Below the pieces are notes generated by a model. The model searched no databases. It was not told the DNA's origin and was given only the letters and a program-made list of their open reading frames with translations. Source: Ilumatobacter sp. (GTDB taxonomy: Bacteria > Actinomycetota > Acidimicrobiia > Acidimicrobiales > Ilumatobacteraceae). From it: a stretch of DNA of 10,449 nt. Within the stretch, counting starts at the first letter, position 1; every line of letters begins with the position of its first letter. Made by a program: the position numbers and the translations under genes. Location of the stretch: contig JAJCXU010000002.1 in NCBI GenBank assembly GCA_029263275.1, forward strand, positions 1-10,449, given 5' to 3'. This document shows positions 1-6,453 of the stretch, one piece after another.

Positions 1-3000
1 GGCGACGTTGTAGTCGCCGGGATCAAGTTCGGTGGCAGTCCCACCAAAGGAGTACTGACCAGCGCCATCGGTGACTGCGGTGTCGATCACGGTGCTGCCT
101 GAGTCGGACAGCGTGACGGTCACACCACTGAGACGCGGCTCGCCAACATCGACGACGCCGTCTCCATTGAGGTCGTGCCACACGGTGTCACCGACCTGGG
201 CGCGAGCGACAGGGTCGGTGTGCGAATCGGTGACGGGCGACGGACTCTGCAGACTCACGGCGCTTGCTGTGTTGGTGATCGAGTCGATCGACGGATCGAG
301 TCCGGCGTCGACGCTCACGGCAACGCTGACGGTGAAGCTCTCATTCATCAGCAGGTCGCCGCCGCTGTAGAGCGCTGGTGGCGCCGCGCCGGCAACCGTT
401 TCGAGAATGCGATTGGTCAGCTCGAGTTCGAAGCTGTCGAAGAAGAATCGGTTGACGCCCGGAACGAAGTCTGCCGAGGTGACGAAGCGGACATCGATCG
501 GCTGACCGAGAAAGCGAGTGAGGTCGTAGGTGTTGGTGCCGAACGCGATGTCGGTTCCGGGACCAATGAACCGGTCGAGCTCGATCCAGCTCAGACCGCC
601 GGTCGTCGAGATCTGGAACGAGACGTCGTTGCCAGCAGCGAACGCATCACGGCGAGCGTCGAAGGTGAGGATGGCCTTTTCCCAGCCAGTGCCATCGACG
701 GTCCGCCGAATCTCCTCGCTGGGGCCTTCCATGCGCAGACGGTTGTCGCCGAGATTGGAGAACACTCGGACGTTGCCGTCGGTGGGGCTCTGTGCCACGC
801 CTGCGGCATCAACCTCCACCCAGTCAGTGAGCCAGAGTGCTGCATTGTCGCTGTAGGAAGGCGGGTCGGAGAATTGCTCGTCGATCGTGACGATGCCGCC
901 CGGATTGGGGTCGTCAATCGGGCGGGTGACCGACGTAGAGATCCAGGCGACGTCGGTCGGCAGCGTGTCGGTCACGTCGATGTTCGTCTGCGGGGTGACA
1001 TCGATGTTTGCCACGTCGAGGACGTAGTTGAAGACTTGACCCGGCGCCACCGGCCCGGGGGCATCGGATGACTTCGAGATGTTGAGGTCGGGCACGACGA
1101 CCGGAACGATCGACGTCGCGAATGCGCTGTCGGTGTCGGACGTGACGGCCGCTGAGTTGCGGATCGTTTGGACGAACACGGGGAATGGGTCGGCCAGCGC
1201 CGCCTCGAAGGAGACGACCGCCGATGCGCCTGCCGAGAGCTGCGCAATCGTGAGCCCCGCGGTGTTCACGCCATCGTTATCGACCGGAAAGACCGTCCCT
1301 CCACCGGAGTTGTCGGCGACGGAGACACCGTTCAGCGTGGTGGTGCCGGGAACGTAGTCGAGCGTGCTCGGGAGGTTGTCGAGGACGATCACATCGTCGA
1401 GCGGCAACGTTCCCGCGTCGACCGCGGTGATCGTGTACAGCAGCGTGTCGCCGGGGTTGACCGACCCGTCACCGTTGACATCGCCTCCAGGTGCGAGCGT
1501 TGCGGACTTGGTGACGACGAGTGCAGTTGTCGGCAGGATCGCCGTGCCGAGGTCGTAGGCGGTGGTCGGATCTGCGGTGTCGGGGTCTTGGCCCCACGCG
1601 GCTGACAGCAGCACGCCGGTGGGCGACGTGATGCGCGCTCCGGTCATGTCGTGATCAGGGTCGACGATCTTGACGCTCTGATACTGCTGCACGCCGGTGA
1701 TGGTCGTGTCGGTGGTTCCGTCACCGTCGAAGTCGACGTCGATGTCGGTGTTCTCGAGCGGAGCGATCCAGACAGGACTGTCGTCGCTGAGACCGGTCGT
1801 GTCGCCTGCGCCCCATCCGACGACCACGCCGGAGGTGAGTTGGGTCACGGGCACCAGCGTGTATCCCCAGTCGAACGTCCGGCCGTCGCCGAGCAGCGAG
1901 ACCGTCGCGGAGATGACCGAGAAGGTGTTGCCAGGCGATGAGAACCGGGCACCCGAACCGTTCGGCAACGTGTAGGAGAGTGTGCCGCCAGCCACGATGT
2001 CGAGGGTGGTGTCGTTGGCGGTGCCTTGGGCATCGACAGCAACGGTGATCTGGCTGTCGCCAGAGTTGTGGATGAAGGTCGAGACCGGTTGCAGTGCATC
2101 GGTGGTGGAGACCGCCGCGACATATTCGTCGCTGAGCACTTCTTCGGGGAACACCTCGAACCAGCGACCGGCCACGAGTGAGTCGACATCGCCGGTGATC
2201 AAGTGCACCTGGGACGGCTTGGAGGTCTGGACGAATGCACCCGCGTTGATGCCACCATCGACGAAGTGCGTCTCGCCTGCGGCGAGCGTGGTGCCGAACA
2301 GCGGGTCGAACGCTCCGTCGCCGTCGATGTCGACTTCGACGACAGTGTTGTCGTCGGAGGCGAGGACAGACAGCGAGGTGTACTCGAACGCTTCGTTCGA
2401 TGCGATGTTCTCGCCGATCGGCACGGAGAACTGCGTGCCGTACTTCGAGAGGTCGGATGCTGCGACCGCGCCGGCGTGCACCGTGCCGAGCGTGGTGTCC
2501 CATGCCGCGCGCGTCATCACGAAGCCGCGCGTCGACGCTGCCTTGTCGCGACCGTCGAAGAGGATCACGGACGGATCGCGTGGGGTGATGTCGATGGAGT
2601 TCTCGAGTTCGATCACGGTGCCGCCGTTGACGACATCACCGCCATTGGTCGTGACGCCCGGCGCGGCCCCGTTCAAGATGTTGCCGTCGCCCCACACCTC
2701 TGAGGTCGCCTGCACCGGATTGGCGATGTCGGTCTCGTAGCCGTCTTCCCAGTGGTCCCAGTAGATGAGGGAGTTGTCCGCAGCCGACGTCAGCGTGATC
2801 TGCGAGGTCACGTCTCCTGGCACCTGGCCATTGGTCAAGATCTGGAACAGTGCCGTCGAGATGTCAGTTTCTTCGAGTGGCACGTAGATCGTGAAGACGG
2901 GCGCGGGGAATGCCTCGGCACGTCCTGCTGGGTACAGCATGACGAGTGGCAGTGTCACCACTGCCAGCAGCGCGGCGAGCCCTCCCGTGCCAAGCCGCGC

Positions 3001-3021
3001 AAATGTCTTTCGAATGTCCAT
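1..3021 (-). CDS. Large secreted surface protein with DUF11 and SdrD-B-like repeats (partial; C-terminus beyond window)
   Basis: The reading frame is open from an ATG at 3021 to base 1, 1007 codons without a stop, and continues outside the window. Residues 1-37 form a signal peptide: basic start (MDIRK), hydrophobic core at about 14-30, and AEA before the likely cleavage after A37. Residues 38-500 are a beta-rich region I cannot name; it holds the motif YWDHWEDGYE (from residue 87) and two Asp-rich DxDGDG segments (about 231 and 427) that may bind calcium. A DUF11-type repeat runs about 503-625, and a second begins near 643. A globular segment at about 710-870 lies inside that second repeat. 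An SdrD-B-like repeat starts near 942 (QVGDTVWHDLNGDG). DUF11 and SdrD-B domains are typical of exported adhesin or envelope proteins, so cell-surface display is inferred. No sortase signal can be seen because the C-terminus is missing. No clear Shine-Dalgarno precedes the ATG; an in-frame TTG at 3051 is a less likely start. Confidence 0.9.
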   Translation of the reverse strand, partial: MDIRKTFARLGTGGLAALLAVVTLPLVMLYPAGRAEAFPAPVFTIYVPLEETDISTALFQILTNGQVPGDVTSQITLTSAADNSLIYWDHWEDGYETDIANPVQATSEVWGDGNILNGAAPGVTTNGGDVVNGGTVIELENSIDITPRDPSVILFDGRDKAASTRGFVMTRAAWDTTLGTVHAGAVAASDLSKYGTQFSVPIGENIASNEAFEYTSLSVLASDDNTVVEVDIDGDGAFDPLFGTTLAAGETHFVDGGINAGAFVQTSKPSQVHLITGDVDSLVAGRWFEVFPEEVLSDEYVAAVSTTDALQPVSTFIHNSGDSQITVAVDAQGTANDTTLDIVAGGTLSYTLPNGSGARFSSPGNTFSVISATVSLLGDGRTFDWGYTLVPVTQLTSGVVVGWGAGDTTGLSDDSPVWIAPLENTDIDVDFDGDGTTDTTITGVQQYQSVKIVDPDHDMTGARITSPTGVLLSAAWGQDPDTADPTTAYDLGTAILPTTALVVTKSATLAPGGDVNGDGSVNPGDTLLYTITAVDAGTLPLDDVIVLDNLPSTLDYVPGTTTLNGVSVADNSGGGTVFPVDNDGVNTAGLTIAQLSAGASAVVSFEAALADPFPVFVQTIRNSAAVTSDTDSAFATSIVPVVVPDLNISKSSDAPGPVAPGQVFNYVLDVANIDVTPQTNIDVTDTLPTDVAWISTSVTRPIDDPNPGGIVTIDEQFSDPPSYSDNAALWLTDWVEVDAAGVAQSPTDGNVRVFSNLGDNRLRMEGPSEEIRRTVDGTGWEKAILTFDARRDAFAAGNDVSFQISTTGGLSWIELDRFIGPGTDIAFGTNTYDLTRFLGQPIDVRFVTSADFVPGVNRFFFDSFELELTNRILETVAGAAPPALYSGGDLLMNESFTVSVAVSVDAGLDPSIDSITNTASAVSLQSPSPVTDSHTDPVARAQVGDTVWHDLNGDGVVDVGEPRLSGVTVTLSDSGSTVIDTAVTDGAGQYSFGGTATELDPGDYNVA
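2911..3021 (-). other. Sec-type signal peptide of the surface protein
   Basis: Codons 1-37 encode a short basic segment (R4, K5, R9), then a hydrophobic stretch rich in Leu, Ala and Val at about 14-30, then a polar segment ending A-E-A. This fits signal peptidase I cleavage after A37. No lipobox cysteine is present, so a lipoprotein is unlikely. Confidence 0.75.
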
Positions 3022-3149
3022 ACATAGGGCTTCGGTCAGTCGATATGACAACTTGAGACAACCAAGAAGATTTCGTGAGGGTCACCGCCACCACCGGGGC
3101 GACACTCAGAACACGGCGCTCACGCACCGTGACATGGGGTGATGCGGGA

Positions 3150-3172
3150 TGACGTGGCCAGCGGCCTCGTCA
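3150..3172. terminator. Stem-loop between the TetR gene and the surface-protein gene
   Basis: Two 10-base arms (3150-3159 and 3163-3172) pair with a single internal mismatch around a 3-base loop. It lies 70 bases past the TetR stop and about 128 bases before the surface-protein start. There is no U-tract on either strand. It may end the TetR transcript or be a protein-binding site; the sequence does not decide. The rest of the 221-base gap (3022-3242) holds no recognisable gene, and I found no convincing promoter boxes in it. Confidence 0.4.
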
Positions 3173-3242
3173 CACTCGAACCGCATCGGTGGCGAGTTCG
3201 TCGCGTCGACCACTCAGGCAGGTCGCCGGCGATTGCCCCGCT

Positions 3243-3836
3243 TCAGGCCTTCGTGTCGAATGCCTTGGCCAGCTGTTTGGCCAACGACTTCTCGCCGCCC
3301 GATGCCTGCCAGCGTTCGAGCACGGCAATCAATGCACCCAGCAGTGCGCCGGCCTGTGCTGCGTCGCGTCCACCGACGGACTTGGCGGAGCGATGAACGG
3401 CCAGTGCGGCCGCCACTTCATCTCGTCGACCGATCAGTTCGTGTTCGAATGCAATCGTCAGATCCTCGTTGGCGAAGATTAACTCGAGTTGCGCGACGAG
3501 TTCGAGCCGTGCAACGGGGCCAGCATCGTCGTAGGTCGCCGCAACCGCTTCGACGAACGCGAGCTCGATGGAACGCTTCTTGCCGACTTTCGCCGCAGCG
3601 AAGTGGGCAACCATCTGTCCGGCTCGGTCGCCCCACAGCACCAACGCTTCTTTGGTCCCGAAGTAGCGGTACACCGTTGACGGGGACACGCCGGAGTTCG
3701 CGGCAATCTCTTCGACGGTCACATTGGCGAAGCCCGACGCCTGCATCATGCGCATCGCGGCGCGTTGCACGTCACCCATAGCCGCCCGACGATTCCGTTC
3801 CCGCAAGCCCGTCATGCAGTGGATCGTAGTCGTCAT
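3243..3836 (-). CDS. TetR/AcrR-family transcriptional regulator
   Basis: A 197-residue protein of normal TetR length. The N-terminal DNA-binding domain is clear: a helix at about 21-36, then the helix-turn-helix at about 39-59 (VTVEEIAANSGVSPSTVYRYF), followed by the usual GTKEAL. The C-terminal part (about 70-197) is all-helical and would bind a ligand and dimerise; its ligand cannot be read from the sequence. The start is uncertain: ATG 3836 gives the longest form, while ATG 3815 (M8, MTGLRERNRR) matches the usual family N-terminus, and neither has a good Shine-Dalgarno. The gene starts 52 bases after the phosphotransferase-like gene on the same strand, so it may be the last gene of the P450 operon and its local regulator. 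A near-palindrome at 3853-3872 is a possible operator. Family assignment is secure; the targets are inferred. Confidence 0.93.
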   Translation of the reverse strand: MTTTIHCMTGLRERNRRAAMGDVQRAAMRMMQASGFANVTVEEIAANSGVSPSTVYRYFGTKEALVLWGDRAGQMVAHFAAAKVGKKRSIELAFVEAVAATYDDAGPVARLELVAQLELIFANEDLTIAFEHELIGRRDEVAAALAVHRSAKSVGGRDAAQAGALLGALIAVLERWQASGGEKSLAKQLAKAFDTKA

Positions 3837-3852
3837 CGTCAGCCGGCGCTGG

Positions 3853-3872
3853 GCAGTTCAGCGGTGAAGTGC
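3853..3872. promoter_or_regulatory. Candidate TetR operator (20-bp near-palindrome)
   Basis: The sequence has the form GCA-N-TTCA-GCGG-TGAA-N-TGC: 7 of 8 positions in each arm are complementary around a 4-base centre. It sits 16 bases upstream of the longest TetR start and 16 bases beyond the stop of the preceding gene. Size, symmetry and position suit a TetR dimer controlling its own gene. I did not find a second copy upstream of the P450 or the SDR, so control of those genes is not supported by this site. Confidence 0.45.
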
Positions 3873-3888
3873 AAGATGACAGTGACTC

Positions 3889-5547
3889 TCAAGAAAGTTC
3901 AAGGACTCGAACCGAACCAGTGTTGCCATCCACTTCGACCAACGCTCCGTCGGGGATCGACGTGGTCGCGCCGGTCACCGAAACCGCACACGGGATGCCC
4001 AGTTCTCGACTGACGATGACCGCATGGCTCATCACCGCCCCGACGTCGACGATGACCGCCTCGGCTGCGAGGAACAGCGGGGTCCACGACGGATCGGTGA
4101 TCGGAGCAACCAGCACGTCTCCTGGACCCAGGCCACGCGGATCCGCGGGATCGAGTACGACCCGCGCCCGACCTCGGGCCACGCCCGGGCATCCGGGGAG
4201 GCCATCGAGCACATCACCAGCGGCGACGACGCCAACGGTTGCTCCGGCCACCTCCCAGCTGTCGATTGGTGGCACCGTTGCCTCGACGATGAACGGTGCG
4301 ACCAGCGCGGACAGCCGGCCGTGCAACACGGCACGTTCCTCGATCAGGTCGCGCTTCGCAGACGGGTCGCCGAGGTACTCCCGGAACTCAGCGACGTTGA
4401 GGAGGCAACTCTTCCACCGCTCCTCGGCACCGCCTCGACCGATGGCCCGTTCGTGCAGTTCCCGTTGGGCGCGGCGTACAGCGTGGATGGCAGCGATGAC
4501 GGTGGTCTTGGAGCGCTCGCGCGCTTGGGAGAACACGATCGTGGCAGCCAATGCTTTGTTGAACTGGAACCGGTCGATGCGATTCAGCGCCTGACGGACC
4601 TCGGCGACGGCAGCGTCGCGTGCCTCTCCCAATGCAGTCTGTTGGTCTGCCGGTGAGCGATCAGCGGCAACGGGTCGCATGGCGTCGATTGCGGCTTCGG
4701 CCATCGCTGGCCGGAATGCCCACGGGTCCGAACCAATATCCCATTCGTTCGGACCGCGAGATCCAAACTTCGTGATGAACGAGGCAAACGCTCGCTCCCA
4801 TGTCGGTTCGTCACGATCGAGCCGCGACAACTCCCACATCGACGCTGCTGGAGCGGCGGATTCAACATCGCCAATCCCTCCGAGAATCGACACCAGGAGA
4901 TCCTCTTTGCCCGCCTTGGCGATCACGTCGATCAACGCACCGGACACGAGTGCGTCGGAGAACGTGTTCTCGATGTGGCGCGCGAACAGCGACTGGAAGA
5001 ACGGCTGGAACGACATGCAGTAGTCGAGCAACTGCTCGTCGGTGGCCGGCGTGCCGTCGGCTGCATGGCCGGGATACTTCGACGCAAAGCGCTCGGCCTT
5101 CACCTTGTCCGCGCGTAGCGCGGGAAGGTCCTTGGTGTTGAGCAGCCGCAGCACCGTGGCTGCGAGTTTCAGACTCGCCCGACGGTTCTTGTCGCCCTCA
5201 CGTTCGACGTAAGCCGGCGCATCGGATCCTCCAAAGAACGTTTCGTCGATGGTTGCCACATCGCCGCCCGGCGCACGGACGCCGAGCATGCGGACGTAGC
5301 TGGCGTTGATGTAGCAGTAACCCCCGAAGACGCTCAGGATCGTCATCGGTTCGCTCTCGTCGAAATCGCCCTCGGCGACGAGCCCCATGCGGATGAACGC
5401 CTCGCGCCACCCATCCTCGGCTGCCTGACCGATGAGACTCCACGTGAACGGCAGCACCACTTCGGGGAACACCTCGCCGACGTTGCCCCGCGTGTAGAGC
5501 GGCCATTTCACGCTCGGCGGATTGTCGGTCTCCCAGATCTTGCTCAC
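3889..5547 (-). CDS. PEP-utilising phosphotransferase-like protein (substrate-type region plus swivelling His domain; no ATP-grasp)
   Basis: A 552-residue protein starting at GTG 5547. The open frame extends upstream to 5799, but that part lies inside the SDR gene and has no family-like sequence; the GTG overlaps the SDR stop as GTGA. The C-terminal ~100 residues are a PEP-utilising mobile domain (PF00391 type): G-x-P-G-V-A-R-G-R-A-R-V, then MSHAVIVSRELGIP with the expected phospho-carrier His at H508. The preceding ~430 residues begin with YTRGNVGEVFPEVVLPFTWS, resembling the start of the substrate-binding domain in rifampin phosphotransferase-like proteins. Those enzymes add an N-terminal ATP-grasp domain of about 310 residues, which is absent here. 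The protein may therefore work with a separate ATP-binding subunit, as in split phenylphosphate synthase, or have another role. The substrate is unknown. Coupling to the SDR suggests a shared pathway. Confidence 0.85.
   Translation of the reverse strand: MSKIWETDNPPSVKWPLYTRGNVGEVFPEVVLPFTWSLIGQAAEDGWREAFIRMGLVAEGDFDESEPMTILSVFGGYCYINASYVRMLGVRAPGGDVATIDETFFGGSDAPAYVEREGDKNRRASLKLAATVLRLLNTKDLPALRADKVKAERFASKYPGHAADGTPATDEQLLDYCMSFQPFFQSLFARHIENTFSDALVSGALIDVIAKAGKEDLLVSILGGIGDVESAAPAASMWELSRLDRDEPTWERAFASFITKFGSRGPNEWDIGSDPWAFRPAMAEAAIDAMRPVAADRSPADQQTALGEARDAAVAEVRQALNRIDRFQFNKALAATIVFSQARERSKTTVIAAIHAVRRAQRELHERAIGRGGAEERWKSCLLNVAEFREYLGDPSAKRDLIEERAVLHGRLSALVAPFIVEATVPPIDSWEVAGATVGVVAAGDVLDGLPGCPGVARGRARVVLDPADPRGLGPGDVLVAPITDPSWTPLFLAAEAVIVDVGAVMSHAVIVSRELGIPCAVSVTGATTSIPDGALVEVDGNTGSVRVLELS
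5544..5547 (-). promoter_or_regulatory. GTGA stop/start overlap coupling SDR to the phosphotransferase-like gene
   Basis: The four bases read GTGA on the minus strand: the GTG starts the phosphotransferase-like protein and the TGA ends the SDR. A GGGAA stretch lies just upstream as a possible ribosome site. Such overlaps usually mean translational re-initiation and roughly matched expression. This decides the start at 5547 over the longer open frame. Confidence 0.75.
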
Positions 5548-6356
5548 TGCTGTTCCCAGTCGTGCGGGAACTTGACACCGAGCAAGGCGGCTTCCACCAG
5601 CCGGCGCGGCGCGTTGTTCAACGCGTGGTACCCGCCGTAACGCCGAGGGAGCCGAACGAACCGACGATCGTGTTCGACTGCGGCAATGGTTGCGCCGACC
5701 AGCTTGTCGACCGACAGCTTCGGCAAGAACCCGAGGCGCCGGAAACGCTTCAGGCCGGCCGCGGCAAACGGCTTGCTGTCGTTGTCGAGCCGCTCCCACA
5801 TCTCGGTCAGCACCGGGCCTGGACTGACGACCGTCAAGCCGATGGGAGTCGCTTTCAATTCGATTCTCAGTGTCTCCGTGAAGTTGGTCAGGCCGGCTTT
5901 CGATCCGGAATAGGCCGCAAGTCCGGGAAACGGAATGGCCCCGGCCACCGACGACATCTGCACGATGTGCCCGGAGCCGCGTCCGAGCATGTGGGGCAAC
6001 ACATCGCGCGTCAGCATCAGCGGAGCCTCGAAGTTGAGCCGAGCGAGCGTCCGGACGTCATCGCGGTCTGTCGTTGGGAAGCTCGTGCTCGTTTCGATAC
6101 CGGCGTTGTTGACCAGCACGTCGATGTGCCCAAGGAGATCGAGGCAGCGCGGAATGAAGGCGTCGACGTCCTCGGCCTTGCTCAGGTCAGCAACGATGTG
6201 ATCGCCCACGATGCGGTCGGCGACCGCGCGGAGCTTGGCTTCCGAACGAGCCGCAACGAGAATCCGAGCGCCGCGCTCGGCGAACTCCCGGGCGAGGCCC
6301 GCGCCGATGCCGGCCGACCCCCCGGTGATGACGACATGCTTGCCATCGAGATCCAT
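5544..6356 (-). CDS. Short-chain dehydrogenase/reductase (SDR, classical type)
   Basis: A 270-residue NAD(P)-dependent oxidoreductase of normal classical-SDR length. The cofactor motif TGGSAGIG is at residues 11-18, the structural NNAG at 83-86, and the catalytic set is complete: N108, S136, Y149 and K153 (YSGSK). After it comes SPGPVLTEM, the usual post-catalytic loop. The residues after the second strand (AAR, R37) favour NADP(H), which is an inference. The C-terminal extension after about 205 is basic and may help bind a hydrophobic substrate or membrane. The ATG at 6356 has a GGAG Shine-Dalgarno 7 bases upstream (6364-6367). The stop overlaps the next gene's GTG by 4 bases. Placed after a P450, it could oxidise the hydroxylated product or reduce a related carbonyl; the substrate is not readable. 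Confidence 0.95.
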   Translation of the reverse strand: MDLDGKHVVITGGSAGIGAGLAREFAERGARILVAARSEAKLRAVADRIVGDHIVADLSKAEDVDAFIPRCLDLLGHIDVLVNNAGIETSTSFPTTDRDDVRTLARLNFEAPLMLTRDVLPHMLGRGSGHIVQMSSVAGAIPFPGLAAYSGSKAGLTNFTETLRIELKATPIGLTVVSPGPVLTEMWERLDNDSKPFAAAGLKRFRRLGFLPKLSVDKLVGATIAAVEHDRRFVRLPRRYGGYHALNNAPRRLVEAALLGVKFPHDWEQQ

Positions 6357-6411
6357 CTGATTGCTCCGATCTCAGCGCGCCCGAATCGAGCGGTGCCATG
6401 GGGTGACACGC

Positions 6412-6452
6412 ATTGGTGTCGCAGGATTGGTGTCGCAGGATTGGTGGTGAGG
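6412..6452. repeat. Short tandem repeat, 14-base unit, about 2.9 copies
   Basis: Two exact 14-base copies (6412-6425 and 6426-6439, unit attggtgtcgcagg) are followed by a degenerate third (6440-6452). The block lies in the 97-base gap between P450 and SDR and ends 1 base before the P450 stop codon. It looks like replication slippage. A regulatory role is possible but there is no evidence for one. Confidence 0.8.
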
Positions 6453-6453
6453 T

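Noticed and set aside
175..1071. Long plus-strand open frame opposite the surface protein
   Set aside because: The minus strand here encodes recognisable DUF11 and SdrD-B sequence; the plus-strand product has no domain and reflects high GC.
1721..2503. 260-residue minus-strand open frame overlapping the surface protein
   Set aside because: It is a shifted frame of the surface protein, very rich in Arg and His, with no domain features.
1982..2740. 252-residue plus-strand open frame
   Set aside because: It is antisense to the surface protein and rich in Ser and Thr, as expected from reversed GC-rich codons.
3195..3245. 10-base self-complementary sequence (TCGCCGGCGA) shortly after the TetR stop
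   Set aside because: Short GC palindromes of this kind are common in such DNA, and there is no loop or U-tract to make it a terminator.
5548..5799. 84-codon N-terminal extension of the phosphotransferase-like protein (start at 5799)
   Set aside because: It lies wholly inside the SDR gene in another frame, its sequence is Arg/Ala-rich and not family-like, and the GTGA overlap at 5544-5547 gives a better start.
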